DNA of 64,000 nucleotides from Paraburkholderia heleia NBRC 101817 (GCF_000739775.1 NZ_BBJH01000002.1:1-64000), one strand, 5' to 3'; positions 42,700-53,611 are shown, counted from the first letter of the stretch. Numbers and translations are program-made. The notes: generated by a model not told the origin, from the letters alone.

Positions 42700-44247
42700 T
42701 CAGCGCGCGAGCCTGAAAGCCCGCACGGCGTCGTGCAGCGCGTCGGCCTGCTCGCTGAGCGCCATGGCGGCCGCAGCCGCTTCTTCCACGAGCGCCGCGT
42801 TCTGCTGCGAGACCTGGTCCATCTGCGAGACCGCGAGATTGACCTGCTCGATGCCGTCGCGCTGCTCTTCGGACGCGTTCGCGATCTCATGCATGATGGT
42901 CGTCACGCGGCCGATGGACTCGCCGATCTCGTTCATCGTCACGCCGGCAGAGCGCACATACTCCGAACCCGACGAAACGTGCTCGACCGATTCGGCGATC
43001 AGCGTCTTGATCTCCTTGGCGGCCGCCGCCGAGCGCTGTGCGAGCGAGCGCACTTCGCTCGCGACCACGGCGAATCCGCGACCCTGTTCGCCCGCGCGCG
43101 CGGCTTCCACCGCCGCATTGAGCGCGAGGATATTGGTCTGGAACGCAATGCCTTCGATGATGCCGGTGATATCGGCGATCTTCTGCGAGCTGCCGTCGAT
43201 GCGCTCCATCGTCTGCACCGCGTTGCTCACCACTTGCGAGCCGCGATCGGCGACATCCTGCGCGCTGTTGGCGAGCGTCTGCGCGGTGCGCGCGTTTTCG
43301 GCGTTCTGCTTGACCGTGGCGGTGAGCTGCTCCATGCTCGCGGCCGTTTCCTGCAGCGAGGCCGCCTGTTCTTCGGTGCGCTGCGACAGGTCGTCGTTGC
43401 CGGCGGCAATCTGGCGCGTCGCCGTGGAAATGGACTCGGAGCTGTGGCTGACCTTGCGCACCGTGTGCGAGAGCGCGTCCTGCATGGCCTTCAGGCTCGT
43501 CACGAGGCGGCCCATTTCGTCGCTCGAACGGGTTTCGAGGTTGGCGGTCAGGTCGCCGTCCGCAATGCGCTGGAGCGCTTCCTGCACGTTCTCGAGCGGT
43601 GCGGCGATCGCGCGGTGGAGTCCCACGGCACACACGCCTGCCACCGCGAGGCCGAGCACGATCAGCGCGATGCTGCCGGCCTGCAGCCACGAATAGCGGT
43701 CGTGCGCGCGGTCGAAAGCCTGCTCGCCGTGCGCCTTCTGCCATGCCTCGAGCGCAATCGACGCCTTGGTGAGCGCGACCGAGAGTGGCGGAATGCGCTT
43801 CATCGCGATGTCGTCCTGAGCCTGGCGGTCGCCTTGCTTGATCGCGGCCATGAGCGGCTGGATGCCTTGCTCCAGCATGCCGGTGAAGGCGGCCTGAACG
43901 CCGTCGGCGAGCGCCTGTTCTTCGGGGCCGTGCGGCAGCGAGCGGTACACCTCCCAGGCGCTGTTAGAGGTGGCGAGATAGTTCTGCGCCTTCTCGAGCA
44001 ATGGCTGGACATCGGGTGCGTCGGGGTGCAGGAGGATGCGGTCGAGCGTCGTGCGCGCGATGGTCAGATTCAGGTTCGCCTTGCCGATGTTGATGGCGGC
44101 GGCCAGCTGGTTCGAGTAGGCGTAGCCGAGCGCGGTATTGGTGCGCGACATGCCTGCAAGGCCGGAAACGCCGGCTGCCACGATCAGCAAGGCCAGCACG
44201 CCGACCGCGATGCGCAGACGGACAGAAATAGAGAGTCGTGCAAACAC
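42700..44247 (-). CDS. Methyl-accepting chemotaxis protein, four-helix-bundle sensor type
   Basis: A 515-residue chemoreceptor. The GTG at 44247 follows GGAG at about eight bases and places the first TM ([20 protein letters not shown]) near the N-terminus. The periplasmic domain (about 40-190) is helical and Tar/4HB-like. HAMP and the signalling tip [20 protein letters not shown] follow. It ends AFRLAR with no CheR pentapeptide, so it probably relies on other receptors for adaptation. A sigma-28-like promoter lies upstream. Confidence 0.92.
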   Translation of the reverse strand: MFARLSISVRLRIAVGVLALLIVAAGVSGLAGMSRTNTALGYAYSNQLAAAINIGKANLNLTIARTTLDRILLHPDAPDVQPLLEKAQNYLATSNSAWEVYRSLPHGPEEQALADGVQAAFTGMLEQGIQPLMAAIKQGDRQAQDDIAMKRIPPLSVALTKASIALEAWQKAHGEQAFDRAHDRYSWLQAGSIALIVLGLAVAGVCAVGLHRAIAAPLENVQEALQRIADGDLTANLETRSSDEMGRLVTSLKAMQDALSHTVRKVSHSSESISTATRQIAAGNDDLSQRTEEQAASLQETAASMEQLTATVKQNAENARTAQTLANSAQDVADRGSQVVSNAVQTMERIDGSSQKIADITGIIEGIAFQTNILALNAAVEAARAGEQGRGFAVVASEVRSLAQRSAAAAKEIKTLIAESVEHVSSGSEYVRSAGVTMNEIGESIGRVTTIMHEIANASEEQRDGIEQVNLAVSQMDQVSQQNAALVEEAAAAAMALSEQADALHDAVRAFRLAR

Positions 44248-44327
44248 GAAGAGGGCTCCAGAACGCGAGGGGCTACGTAGCAGAAACGGTCGTGCTTCGC
44301 GGGTGAGACGGCAAAGCACCGAACATG

Positions 44328-44354
44328 TTTACGGCGCTGGGCGAGGGAACTGAA
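44328..44354 (-). promoter_or_regulatory. Sigma-28 (FliA)-like promoter of the second chemoreceptor
   Basis: On the minus strand TTCAGTTC (44347-44354), an 11-bp spacer and GCCGTAAA (44328-44335) fit the sigma-28 pattern, 80 bp before the start. The -10-type half is the stronger part. Confidence 0.5.
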
Positions 44355-44460
44355 GGTCAGCGCTGGAGCCGTTGCGCAATGGTGGTTTTCCCGGGGCGAT
44401 CGGGATATTTGTACGCGCCTCGGCGCGCCACGGACTTGACGAAGGCTGGCGCGCTTCGCG

Positions 44461-44730
44461 TTAGCTGCGCCCCGAATGCCTGACGCGCTTGAGCACGAGC
44501 ACGCAGAGGGCGGGCAGATGCACGACGCCCAGGCCGCATGCGATCACCGCCCACGGCGGCGCGATCGTGCCGGACATCATCGCGCCGATCACGCCGAAGC
44601 ACAGGCCGGCCAGCAACAGCGTGGCGTGGGCGACGATGCGCTTCGGGCCGTGCTCGGTGAAGCGCGGAATATTCGCGTGGACATACACGACGATGAGCAA
44701 GGCGACGGTGGCGACGGCAGGGAACAGCAT
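44461..44730 (-). CDS. Small hypothetical membrane protein
   Basis: An 89-residue protein with three hydrophobic segments (about 2-18, 34-53 and 58-80) and a basic tail (LKRVRHSGRS). GAGGA lies eight bases before the ATG. No family recognised. Confidence 0.6.
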   Translation of the reverse strand: MLFPAVATVALLIVVYVHANIPRFTEHGPKRIVAHATLLLAGLCFGVIGAMMSGTIAPPWAVIACGLGVVHLPALCVLVLKRVRHSGRS

Positions 44731-44833
44731 GTTCGAATCCTCGATTCCAGCAGCGATGACGGTAAAGTCTTCGACTGTAGTGGAGGATTGTCGTTGCGTC
44801 GATCGTCAGGGCCTGGAGGGTCGCGGGGAGGGG

Positions 44834-44950
44834 TTAGCACCACACCACACTGTCGTACGCCACCGTACGGCGGTACACGTTCTTGCCGCGCCAGCTGGAA
44901 AACTCCATATACGCGCATTCCAGCACCAGAATCCAGTTCGTGACCCGCAT
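44834..44950 (-). CDS. Possible 38-residue small protein
   Basis: A short frame beginning MRVTNWILVLECAYMEFSSW and ending TVAYDSVVWC, with coding-like codon use and a GGGGGCG element before the ATG. It is the only coding-like signal in the gap 44731-45079. No homology known; could be chance. Confidence 0.3.
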   Translation of the reverse strand: MRVTNWILVLECAYMEFSSWRGKNVYRRTVAYDSVVWC

Positions 44951-45079
44951 TGCCGCCCCCAAAGGTGTTCCCGGTTGTTCCCTTCGACTGCGAGATCAGT
45001 CTATGACCCGGGAGCGGCGGACAATGCGGCGAGCAGGGCGCGATATCGCGTCCAGTTCGCCGCATTGCCGGAACGACGT

Positions 45080-45538
45080 TCAGTGGCGCGGTGTCACCGG
45101 CTCGACGGCGGCCCAGTACGGCTCGGCGCCGTAATACGCGTGCAGCGTGCTGCCCCAGCTCGCGTCGGCCATGGAGGGCCAGCTGTCCCGGTCAAAGCCC
45201 GGCGCTTCCTTCACGCGCTCCGACGACACGTTGAGCAGGAAGCACTTGCGGCTCGTGTCGAGCATGAGCGCGCTCCATGGAATGGCGAGCAGCTTGTCGC
45301 CAATGCCGAGAAAGCCGCCGCTCGACATGACCACGTAGGCTACGCGGCCGCTCTGCACGTCGAGCATGATTTCCTTGATCTTGCCGACTTCCTGGCCGTC
45401 CGAACTCAGCACGCGGTCGCTGTCGAGCGTGCTGGCGGCCATCACGTCGGGGCCTGGCCCCGCGGCGCTCACGCGGCCCTTGCCGACGATGCGTACGCCA
45501 TTGCCGGTTGGCATGGGCGGAGGAGTGAAGGTGGGCAT
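45080..45538 (-). CDS. PRC-barrel domain protein
   Basis: A 152-residue protein. The PRC-barrel spans about residues 35-110 (SSDGQEVGKIKEIMLDVQSG, GKLLAIPWSAL-type strand as DKLLAIPWSALML). The C-terminus is Trp/Tyr-rich. GGAGACC precedes the ATG at 45538. PRC-barrel proteins of this size are common stress-related proteins of unknown activity in Burkholderiales. Confidence 0.83.
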   Translation of the reverse strand: MPTFTPPPMPTGNGVRIVGKGRVSAAGPGPDVMAASTLDSDRVLSSDGQEVGKIKEIMLDVQSGRVAYVVMSSGGFLGIGDKLLAIPWSALMLDTSRKCFLLNVSSERVKEAPGFDRDSWPSMADASWGSTLHAYYGAEPYWAAVEPVTPRH

Positions 45539-45879
45539 GATGGTCTCCGGGTATGAAGGGAACAACGTTGAGTCCGGCCAGACTCCCGACGATTCCCGTG
45601 TCAGGCGGCAGGCAATGCCGCGGCGGTTCTGGCCGCCTGCGGCAGGTACCGCAAGCGGCGTACCGCATCGCGCCTCCCGATTCAATGCCGAACGTTCGTA
45701 CGCTTAAATTGCGATTTGCGCGTAGGGAAAATGTCTGGCGCGCAAGCCTTGCGCGGCACGTGTGGTGCGCGCATTCCCGTGCTTCAGTTTTTGCCTGGTC
45801 CGGCCGTAAACCCCAATCAAGGCGCGCCGGTACGGGGAGCGCCGCGCAACCGTATCCGCCCCGCCGGGCCCCCCACACG
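45539..45879. other. Divergent gap without a visible gene
   Basis: This 341-bp gap separates the PRC-barrel and cyclase genes. No convincing small gene, operator or strong promoter pair was found. Frames running through it into the cyclase lack conserved protein texture. Confidence 0.5.
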
Positions 45880-47787
45880 ATGATCACTGCTCCGCTTCCT
45901 CTGGATGAGGACGTCCGCCTTCGGGCGCTGCGGCAACTCGACATACTCGACACCGATCCCGAAGAGGCGTTCGATCGCATCTCGCGGCTCGCCGCCTTCG
46001 CGTTCGACATGCCGATCGTGCTGATCTCGCTCGTGGACGAAGACCGCCAATGGTTCAAGTCACACCGTGGGCTGGCCGCGTGCGAGACGCCGCGCAGCGT
46101 GTCGTTCTGTGCTCACGTCGTGCTGGGCAAGCGCACGCTCGTGGTGGAGGACGCGCTCGACGACGAACGCTTTCTCGACAATCCGCTCGTCACGGGCGCG
46201 CCGAACATCCGCTTCTACGCGGGCTCGCCGCTGTGCCTCGCCGACGGCCAGGCGGTCGGCACGCTGTGCCTGATCGACGAAAAGCCGCGCACGTTCGACG
46301 CCGCCCAGTCCGCAATGCTCGCGGATTTCGCACACCTCGTCGAACGCGAGCTGGAATTGCGCCGGCAGCTGAACCACTCGCGAACGGTGCACGAGCGCGA
46401 CCGCCGTTCGCTCGCCATCAGCGAGGCGCGCTTTCGGACCGTGTTCCAGCAAACGCCGATCGGTAAGGCCGTGGTCGATCTCGACGGCCGTTTTCTCGAC
46501 GTGAACCAGAAGTTCTCGCAGATCATCGGCTACGAGGAGAGCGAGCTGCACCGCCGCACGTTCGCATCGGTCACGCACCCGGCCGACATCGCCGCCGATC
46601 TCACGCAAGTGGCCGAACTGCTCGCGGGGCGCCAGGCCACGTATGCGATCGAAAAGCGCTATCTGCGGCCCGATGGCCAAACCGTGTGGGTCAGTCTCGC
46701 GGTGTCGCTCGTGCGCGACGTGTCGGGCACGCCGCTGCATTTCATCGCGGCGGTGCAGGATATTACGAGCCGCAAGAAGAGCGAAGAGGCATTGCGCAAC
46801 TATCACGTCGAGCTCGAAGAGCGCGTGCGCGAACGCACGGCGGAGCTGCGGCGCAGCCGCGACGCGCTGCAGACCATCACCGACAACGTGCCGGCGCTGA
46901 TCGCCGTGGTCGATCGCAATCTTTGCTACCAGTTCACCAACGAGACGTTCAGGCGCGTGTTCGGCGCGGAGCCGGCAGCGCTGCGCGGGCGCCGCCTGAG
47001 CGAGACGTTGCGCCCCGAAGTGTTCGAGCAGTTGGAGCCGCTCTTTGCGCGCGCACTGGCGGGCGAGCGCGTGACCTGCGACGCGGTGCGCTATCGCGCC
47101 GATGCCGACCGCGTGTGGTCAGCCACCTACATTCCGGCCAGGCGCGAAGGCAAGGTGACGGGCTTCTATGTGATGGCGCACGACGTGACCGAGCAGCGCC
47201 GCACCGAGCAACGCCTGCGCGAGGGCGCGCTGATCGACCCGCTCACGGGGCTCGCGAACCGGCGCGCGCTGCAGGAGACGCTGCGCGAACTGCGCGCGAG
47301 CGGTGGGCCTTTTGCGCTCTTCTTCATGGACATGGATGGCTTCAAGTCCATCAACGACCGCTACGGCCACGATGTGGGCGACGCTTTGCTCAGGGAGGTC
47401 GCGCGCAGGCTCCTCGCCACCGTGCGCACGGGCGACGTGGTGAGCCGCCTCGGCGGCGACGAATTCGTGGTGGCAAGCCGCGGCGTGAGCGACGCGCGCA
47501 CCGGCGAGGGCATCGCGGCGGCCATGTGCCGTGAGGTGTCGAAGGCGTTCGTCCTCGCGGGCCGCGTGATCGAGACGAGCGCGAGCGTGGGTGTCGTGCT
47601 GGCCGGCGTGACAGGCGCGGCCGGCGTGGTGGACGCAACGAGCGCGGTGCTCCCGGCCGCAGCCGGGAACCGGGCGCGGGCCGACGATCCGCTGTGTCTC
47701 GCCGATGCGGCCATGTACGAAGCCAAGCGCGCGGGGCGCAATACGTGGCGGTTGGCGCCGGGCGCCGAAGCGATGGCGGCGTCGTGA
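45880..47787 (+). CDS. GAF-PAS-PAS-GGDEF diguanylate cyclase
   Basis: A 635-residue soluble sensor enzyme. GAF is about residues 15-160 (RQLDILDTDPEEAFDRISRL), PAS 1 about 185-300, PAS 2 about 330-445, then GGDEF from about 455. The active site RLGGDEFVVASRG is intact and an RTGD inhibitory-site motif lies five residues before it, so product feedback is expected. The start MITAPLPLDEDVRLRALRQL is at the usual GAF position although no ribosome site is obvious. It makes c-di-GMP, opposing the CSS-EAL enzyme at 19559. Confidence 0.9.
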   Translation: MITAPLPLDEDVRLRALRQLDILDTDPEEAFDRISRLAAFAFDMPIVLISLVDEDRQWFKSHRGLAACETPRSVSFCAHVVLGKRTLVVEDALDDERFLDNPLVTGAPNIRFYAGSPLCLADGQAVGTLCLIDEKPRTFDAAQSAMLADFAHLVERELELRRQLNHSRTVHERDRRSLAISEARFRTVFQQTPIGKAVVDLDGRFLDVNQKFSQIIGYEESELHRRTFASVTHPADIAADLTQVAELLAGRQATYAIEKRYLRPDGQTVWVSLAVSLVRDVSGTPLHFIAAVQDITSRKKSEEALRNYHVELEERVRERTAELRRSRDALQTITDNVPALIAVVDRNLCYQFTNETFRRVFGAEPAALRGRRLSETLRPEVFEQLEPLFARALAGERVTCDAVRYRADADRVWSATYIPARREGKVTGFYVMAHDVTEQRRTEQRLREGALIDPLTGLANRRALQETLRELRASGGPFALFFMDMDGFKSINDRYGHDVGDALLREVARRLLATVRTGDVVSRLGGDEFVVASRGVSDARTGEGIAAAMCREVSKAFVLAGRVIETSASVGVVLAGVTGAAGVVDATSAVLPAAAGNRARADDPLCLADAAMYEAKRAGRNTWRLAPGAEAMAAS

Positions 47788-47816
47788 AGCCGCGCATGCC
47801 GTTTTCATGATTCGAT

Positions 47817-47841
47817 TGCCGCCGGCGTCTGGCTGGCGGCA
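47817..47841 (+). terminator. Terminator-like hairpin after the cyclase
   Basis: TGCCGCC (47817-47823) pairs with GGCGGCA (47835-47841); inner bases add three more pairs including a G-U. It lies 30 bp after the cyclase stop but has no T-run. The rest of the gap up to the RpiR operator is featureless. Confidence 0.35.
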
Positions 47842-48032
47842 GTGCAGCGCCCCTTCCCACGCACCGCCGCGCGTCTTATCTCGCCTGCGGGCGACACATC
47901 TCTCCGGCTTTTGCCGGGTTCTTCCTCCCGATTGCTGCGACGTGGCCGAGGCGCGCAGCCTGGCGCCTCGTTGAGCCCGGTCAAGCCAATTTTCCCCTGC
48001 CTTTGCTTGAATAGGGTAAACCCAGGGCGCGA

Positions 48033-48077
48033 TGAAAATTAATTTTCACTAAGATCCGTCCATGTAATTTCATTTAC
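48033..48077 (+). promoter_or_regulatory. Candidate RpiR/MurR-family operators
   Basis: TGAAAATTAATTTTCA (48033-48048) is a perfect 16-bp palindrome in otherwise GC-rich DNA, and GTAATTTCATTTAC (48064-48077) is a second, imperfect dyad. Both lie within 75 bp of the regulator start. TGAAA-N6-TTTCA spacing is typical of RpiR-family sites. They probably control the whole peptide operon. Confidence 0.6.
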
Positions 48078-48106
48078 GGCCCTGCCGTCCCAGCTCCCGC
48101 CCACGC

Positions 48107-49039
48107 ATGCCAACCCGCCCGTCAACTCCCGACACGCCCGAAGCCGAGATCGTCGCGCGCATCACCGCCGCGATGCCCGTTCTCACGCCGGGCCACCGGC
48201 GCATGGCCGAATACGTGCTCGCGAACCTGTTTCACGCCGCGACCATGCGCATCGACGAACTGGCGGCTGCGGTGGGCGCTTCGGTGGCGACGGCCAACCG
48301 CTTTGCGCGCGCACTCGGGTTCGACGGCTATCCGCAGTTTCGCGAGGCGCTCGTGCGCGGCTTCGAGGCCACGCTCGCGCCGGTCGAGCGGCTGCGCAGC
48401 GCGCAGGAATCGCCGGCCAGCGGCGCCGAATTGTTCGGCGCCTCGCTGGAGCAGGCCGAGTCGAACCTGCGTTTGTCGCGCCAGTCGATCGACAGCGAAG
48501 CCGCCGCCGCAGCCGTCGACGCGATCCTCTCGGCGCGCCGCGTCTACGTGATCGGCTCGGGCACGAGCGCGTTTCTCGCCGGGCTCATGGAGAACGCACT
48601 GCTGCCGTACCTCGACAACGTGCAGGCGCTCGCCTCGGTCGGCGGCCCCACGCATTCGGCGCGCAGGCTGCTCGGCGCGAACCAGGACGATCTCGTGATC
48701 GGCATCGCGTTTCCGCGTTACGTGGACGACACGATCAAGCTCTCGCGTCACGCCGCGAAGCTGGGCGCGCGCGTGCTCGCGCTCACCGACAGCCTCGACT
48801 CTCCGCTTGCACGCTTCGCCGATCTCACGCTGTTGATCCGCTCCGAGCGTCGCCTCGCGGCGAACTCGGAAGCTGCGGTGCTGGCCGTCATCGAAGCGCT
48901 GTGCGACGCCGTGGCGTTGCGCGCGAAGGATTCCGTCGTTGCCGCGGCGGCCATCACCGAATCGGTGCTGCCGTGGCTCACCTCGGCCTCGGCGCAGGCG
49001 CCTGCCGCCCCGTCTTCTCCAACGAAAAAGAAGTCATGA
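48107..49039 (+). CDS. RpiR/MurR-family regulator with SIS domain
   Basis: A 310-residue regulator. The N-terminal HTH_6 domain (about 15-90) contains MRIDELAAAVGASVATANRF. A SIS sugar-phosphate-binding domain follows (RVYVIGSGTSAFLAGLMENA and DDLVIGIAFPRYVDDTIKLS). SIS domains normally sense phosphosugars, which is unusual for a peptide operon and hints at muropeptide-related ligands. Its stop overlaps the peptidase start (ATGA), so it is the first operon gene and likely autoregulated through the upstream palindromes. Confidence 0.9.
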   Translation: MPTRPSTPDTPEAEIVARITAAMPVLTPGHRRMAEYVLANLFHAATMRIDELAAAVGASVATANRFARALGFDGYPQFREALVRGFEATLAPVERLRSAQESPASGAELFGASLEQAESNLRLSRQSIDSEAAAAAVDAILSARRVYVIGSGTSAFLAGLMENALLPYLDNVQALASVGGPTHSARRLLGANQDDLVIGIAFPRYVDDTIKLSRHAAKLGARVLALTDSLDSPLARFADLTLLIRSERRLAANSEAAVLAVIEALCDAVALRAKDSVVAAAAITESVLPWLTSASAQAPAAPSSPTKKKS

Positions 49040-50031
49040 AATCGAACGCAGTCATTGCCATTCACGGCGGCGCCGGCACGATCCTGCGCGCCTCGATGGC
49101 GCCCGAAGTCGAAATGCGGTATCTCGATGCGCTGAGCGGCATTCTCACGGCTGGCCAGCGCATCCTGGCCGTTGGCGGCAGCGCGCTCGACGCAGTCGAG
49201 GAAGCGGTGCGTCTGCTCGAAGACTGTCCGCTTTTCAACGCGGGCCACGGCGCGGTCTTCACGTCCGCGGGCACGCATGAACTCGACGCCTCGATCATGG
49301 ACGGCCGCACGCTCGAAGCGGGCGCCGTGTGCTGCGTGAAGCGCGTGCGCAATCCGGTGCTGGCAGCGCGCCGCGTGCTGGAGAAGAGCGAGCACGTGCT
49401 CTTCACGGGCGAGGGCGCGGAAGCGTTTGCGGCGGCACAGGGCCTCGAATTCGTAGATCCCGGTTATTTCCACACCGATGCGCGCTACCGCCAGTGGCAG
49501 CTTGCACGCGGCGAAGCGCGCGCGATGCTTGATCACGATGGCGCGACGCTCGAAGCGAAGGCGGCCGCGAACGCATCGGCAGACAGCCTGCCGCACGAGC
49601 CGATCGACCCGAACCGCAAATTCGGCACGGTGGGCGCGGTGGCGCTCGACGCGCACGGCCATCTCGCGGCGGCGACTTCGACGGGCGGCATCACCAACAA
49701 GCAGGTGGGCCGCGTGGGCGACGCGCCGCTGATCGGCGCGGGCTGCTATGCCGAGGACGCCACCTGCGCGGTGTCCACCACGGGGTCGGGCGAAATGTTC
49801 ATGCGCATGGTCGCGGCCTACGACGTGGCGGCGCAAATGAAATATCGCGGTGTTTCGCTATCCGAAGCAGCTGGGAATGTCGTGATGGAGCAGTTGCCGC
49901 GCATCGACGGCCGTGGCGGCCTGATCGCCGTAGATGCACGAGGCAACGTGGTCCTGCCGTTCAACACGGAAGGCATGTATCGCGGCTACGCACGCGTGGG
50001 CGAAGTGCCCGTTGCGTCGATCTACGCCTAA
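49036..50031 (+). CDS. iaaA: Isoaspartyl peptidase / L-asparaginase, plant-type
   Basis: A 331-residue Ntn-hydrolase precursor. Autocleavage should occur before T198 in [12 protein letters not shown], giving alpha and beta subunits with T198 as nucleophile. [20 protein letters not shown] and [10 protein letters not shown] are typical of the family. It cleaves beta-aspartyl (isoAsp) dipeptides and L-asparagine. No signal peptide, so it acts on imported dipeptides. ATGA overlap with the regulator gene fixes the start. Confidence 0.92.
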   Translation: MKSNAVIAIHGGAGTILRASMAPEVEMRYLDALSGILTAGQRILAVGGSALDAVEEAVRLLEDCPLFNAGHGAVFTSAGTHELDASIMDGRTLEAGAVCCVKRVRNPVLAARRVLEKSEHVLFTGEGAEAFAAAQGLEFVDPGYFHTDARYRQWQLARGEARAMLDHDGATLEAKAAANASADSLPHEPIDPNRKFGTVGAVALDAHGHLAAATSTGGITNKQVGRVGDAPLIGAGCYAEDATCAVSTTGSGEMFMRMVAAYDVAAQMKYRGVSLSEAAGNVVMEQLPRIDGRGGLIAVDARGNVVLPFNTEGMYRGYARVGEVPVASIYA

Positions 50032-50072
50032 GCGGCGCATTGTTTTGCGCATCAAACGAAGGAATCCTCATC

Positions 50073-51980
50073 GTGCAGACGTCCTGGCACTCCCCTGATA
50101 CCGCGCCGGCCGGCGAAAAGGCCGAGTTGCCGCCGAATCGCGTGATCGACGTCCGCGATCTCAGCGTGTCGTTCAAGCGCGGCGCGCTCACGTTCGAAGC
50201 CGTGCGCAATCTGTCGTTCCACGTCGATCGGGGCGAGACGCTCGCCATCGTCGGCGAATCGGGCTCGGGCAAATCGGTGACCTCGCTTTCGCTGATGCGG
50301 CTCGTCGAGCACGGCGGCGGTCGCATTACGGGCGGCAGCATCGACCTGCGCCGCCGCAACGGCAGCGCACTCGATCTCACGCGGGCGAGCGCCTCGACCA
50401 TGCGCTCGGTGCGCGGCGCAGACATCGCGATGATCTTCCAGGAGCCGATGACCTCGCTGAACCCGGTGTTCACGGTGGGGAACCAGATCAGTGAAGCGAT
50501 CGCACTGCATCAGCAGACGAACGCCGTTCAGGCGCGCGCCGAAACGTTGCGCCTGCTCGAGCTCGTACGCATTCCCGATGCGCGCCGCGTGATGGACCGC
50601 TTTCCGCATCAGCTTTCGGGCGGCATGCGCCAGCGCGTGATGATTGCGATGGCGCTCTCCTGCAAGCCGGCGCTGCTGATCGCCGACGAACCGACCACGG
50701 CGCTCGACGTGACGATCCAGGCGCAGATCCTGCAGCTGATTCGCGGCCTGCAGGACGAGATGAATATGGGCGTTGTCTTCATCACGCACGACATGGGCGT
50801 GGTGGCCGAAGTGGCGGACCGCATCCTCGTGATGTATCGCGGAGAGAAAGTGGAAGAGGGCGCGTCCGATGCGCTGTTCGCCGCGCCTTCGCATCGCTAC
50901 ACGCAGGCGTTGCTCGCCGCCGTGCCCAAGCTCGGCGCGATGCAGGGCACCGACCTGCCGGAGAAGTTTCCGTTGCTTTCGATGAGCGAAGCGGCGCGCC
51001 CGGCCGCCGCGTCGACGCTCCCGGTAAACGTGCCGAAAACGCATGCGGCGCCGGTGCTGCGCGTGCGCGACCTCGTCACGCGCTTCCCCGTGCGCAGCGG
51101 TCTGTTCGGCAAGGTCAAGGGCCGCGTGCATGCGGTCGAAAAAGTCAGCTTCGATCTCCACGCCGGCGAGACGCTCGCGCTCGTGGGCGAGTCCGGTTGC
51201 GGCAAATCGACCACGGGCCGCTCGCTGCTGCGGCTCGTCGAGAGCCAGAGCGGCACAATCGAATTCGGCGGCCGGAATATCAGCACGCTCACAGGCTCCG
51301 CGCTGCAGACGTTGCGCCGCGATATCCAGTTCATTTTCCAGGACCCGTTCGCCTCGCTCAACCCGCGCCTGACCGTAGGCTTCTCGATCATGGAGCCGCT
51401 GCTCGTGCACGGCATTGCGAAGGGGGGTGAGGCGCAGGCACGCGTGGAATGGCTGCTCGATCGCGTGGGCTTGCCGAAGTCGGCGGCGGCCCGCTATCCG
51501 CACGAATTCTCGGGAGGCCAGCGCCAGCGTATCGCGATCGCCCGTGCGCTGTCGATGAACCCGAAAGTCGTGATCGCCGACGAATCGGTCTCGGCGCTCG
51601 ACGTTTCCGTGCAGGCGCAAATCGTCAACCTGATGCTCGACCTGCAGCAGGAGCTTGGTGTGGCGTATCTCTTCATCTCGCACGACATGGCCGTGGTGGA
51701 ACGCGTGAGCCATCGCGTCGCGGTGATGTATCTGGGGCAGATCGTCGAGATCGGTCCGCGCCGCGCCGTGTTCGAGAACCCGCAGCACGCCTATACGAAA
51801 AAGCTCATGGGCGCGGTGCCGATCGCCGATCCGGCGCGCCGCCACGCGAAACGCGTGCTCGCCGCCGACGAACTGCCGAGTCCGATTCGCGCGCCCGGCG
51901 ACGAGCCGCAGGTTCTGCCGCTCGTCGCGGTCGGCCCCGGCCACTTCGTGGCGAAGCATCGGGTGGGCGGCGCTTACTGA
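50073..51980 (+). CDS. gsiA: Peptide/glutathione ABC importer ATPase, GsiA-like (two ABC domains)
   Basis: A 635-residue fusion of DppD-like and DppF-like ATPases. The GTG at 50073 follows GAAGGA. Domain 1 has Walker [10 protein letters not shown] and signature [10 protein letters not shown]. Domain 2 has GESGCGKST and [10 protein letters not shown]. Each domain carries the oligopeptide C-terminal motif before its end. It energises the GsiCD permeases downstream. Confidence 0.92.
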   Translation: MQTSWHSPDTAPAGEKAELPPNRVIDVRDLSVSFKRGALTFEAVRNLSFHVDRGETLAIVGESGSGKSVTSLSLMRLVEHGGGRITGGSIDLRRRNGSALDLTRASASTMRSVRGADIAMIFQEPMTSLNPVFTVGNQISEAIALHQQTNAVQARAETLRLLELVRIPDARRVMDRFPHQLSGGMRQRVMIAMALSCKPALLIADEPTTALDVTIQAQILQLIRGLQDEMNMGVVFITHDMGVVAEVADRILVMYRGEKVEEGASDALFAAPSHRYTQALLAAVPKLGAMQGTDLPEKFPLLSMSEAARPAAASTLPVNVPKTHAAPVLRVRDLVTRFPVRSGLFGKVKGRVHAVEKVSFDLHAGETLALVGESGCGKSTTGRSLLRLVESQSGTIEFGGRNISTLTGSALQTLRRDIQFIFQDPFASLNPRLTVGFSIMEPLLVHGIAKGGEAQARVEWLLDRVGLPKSAAARYPHEFSGGQRQRIAIARALSMNPKVVIADESVSALDVSVQAQIVNLMLDLQQELGVAYLFISHDMAVVERVSHRVAVMYLGQIVEIGPRRAVFENPQHAYTKKLMGAVPIADPARRHAKRVLAADELPSPIRAPGDEPQVLPLVAVGPGHFVAKHRVGGAY

Positions 51981-52063
51981 GCATGCCGCAGTGCCACGCA
52001 AACGTTCGCTTTTTAGCTGGATCATTTCGCCGAATCGTCAAGATTCAATGGTATGGAGACCTG

Positions 52064-53611
52064 ATGATGAAAGAAGTCAAAGCATGGATGAAGGGCGGTG
52101 CGCTCGCACTCGCACTGATCGCCGGTGCGACGTCCGCGCAAGCCGCCGAACGGCGCGCGGTGATGGCCGTCGATTCGACGTTCTCGACGCTCGACCCGTA
52201 CGACGCCAACGACACGCTCTCGCAGGCGGTTTCGAAGTCGTTCTATCAGGGCCTGTTCGGTTTCGACAAGGACCTGAAGCTCACCAACGTGCTGGCCACG
52301 AGCTATGAAGTGAGCAGTGACGGCCTCGTCTATACGTTCAAGCTGCGCGAGGGCGTGAAGTTCCAGGACGGCACCGACTTCAACGCGGCGGCCGTGAAGG
52401 CGAACTTCGACCGCGTAACGGACCCGGCGAATCACCTGAAGCGCTACAACATGTTCCTCCGCATCGCGAAGACCGAGGTGGTCGATCCGTACACGGTGAA
52501 GGTCACGCTGAACGCGCCGTTCTCGGCGTTCGTGAACGTGCTCGCGCACCCGTCGGCCGTGATGATCTCGCCGGCGGCCATGAAGAAGTGGGGCAAGGAC
52601 ATCGGCCTGCATCCGGTGGGCACGGGTCCGTTCGCATTTGTGAAGTGGGACCCCGCCGGCGACCTCGTCGTGCACAAGTTCGACGGCTACTGGAAGAAGG
52701 GCTATCCGAAGATCGACGAGATCGACTGGAAGCCGGTGGCCGACAACAACACACGCGCGGCGCTCATGCGCACCGGCGAGGCGGACTTCGCCTTCCGCAT
52801 TCCGTTCGAGCAGGCGAGCGCGTTCCAGGCGAACCCGAAGGTGGACCTGATCGCCACACCCTCGATCATCCAGCGCTACATCAGCCTGAACACCGCGAAG
52901 AAGCCGTTCGACAACCCGCTCGTGCGCCAGGCGCTGAACTACGCGATCAATAAGGACGCGCTGGCCAAGGTGGCATTCGGCGGCTACGCGCTGCCTTCGG
53001 ACGGCGTGCTGCCGCAAGGCGTGGACTACTCGATCAAGCTCGGCCCCTGGCCGTACGATCCGGCCAAAGCGCGCGAACTGCTCAAGCAGGCCGGTTACCC
53101 GAACGGCTTCGAAACCACGTTGTGGTCGGCGTATAACAACTCGACTGCGCAAAAGGCCATTCAGTTCGTGCAGCAGCAACTCGCGCAAGTGGGCGTGAAG
53201 GCGAACGTCGAAGCGCTCGAAACGGGCACCGCGGTCGCGCGCGTGGAAAGCGCGCAGGATCCGGCAACGGCGGGCGTGCGCATGTATTACATCGGCTGGT
53301 CGTCGTCCACGGGTGAGGCGGACTGGGGCATCTCGCCGTTGCTCGCTTCGGCGTCGTGGCCGCCCAGGCTCATGAACACGGCGTACTACAAGAACCCGGC
53401 GGTCGACGAGGACCTCGCGAAGGCGCTCGAAACGACAGATCGCGCGCAAAAGACGGCGCTTTACACCGACGCGCAAAGGCGCATCTGGGCCGATGCCCCG
53501 TGGGTGTTCCTCGTGAAGGAGAAGGTCGTGTACGCCCGCAGCAAGCGCCTCGCCGGCGCGTATGTGGCACCGGACGGCTCGTTCAACTTCGACGAGATCT
53601 CGATTCGCTAA
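52064..53611 (+). CDS. gsiB: Peptide/glutathione-binding protein, GsiB-like
   Basis: A 515-residue family-5 binding protein. The ATG at 52064 follows GGAG at six bases. The signal peptide ends near AQA-AE after a long hydrophobic stretch ([15 protein letters not shown]). The mature protein has [20 protein letters not shown] and [20 protein letters not shown], as in GsiB. GsiB of E. coli binds glutathione; here the neighbouring peptidases suggest isoaspartyl, beta- or D-peptides. Confidence 0.92.
   Translation: MMKEVKAWMKGGALALALIAGATSAQAAERRAVMAVDSTFSTLDPYDANDTLSQAVSKSFYQGLFGFDKDLKLTNVLATSYEVSSDGLVYTFKLREGVKFQDGTDFNAAAVKANFDRVTDPANHLKRYNMFLRIAKTEVVDPYTVKVTLNAPFSAFVNVLAHPSAVMISPAAMKKWGKDIGLHPVGTGPFAFVKWDPAGDLVVHKFDGYWKKGYPKIDEIDWKPVADNNTRAALMRTGEADFAFRIPFEQASAFQANPKVDLIATPSIIQRYISLNTAKKPFDNPLVRQALNYAINKDALAKVAFGGYALPSDGVLPQGVDYSIKLGPWPYDPAKARELLKQAGYPNGFETTLWSAYNNSTAQKAIQFVQQQLAQVGVKANVEALETGTAVARVESAQDPATAGVRMYYIGWSSSTGEADWGISPLLASASWPPRLMNTAYYKNPAVDEDLAKALETTDRAQKTALYTDAQRRIWADAPWVFLVKEKVVYARSKRLAGAYVAPDGSFNFDEISIR

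Noticed and set aside
51805..52041. Possible small minus-strand gene in the gsiA-gsiB gap
   Set aside because: Mostly antisense to the gsiA 3' end, Arg/Pro-rich, no ribosome site.
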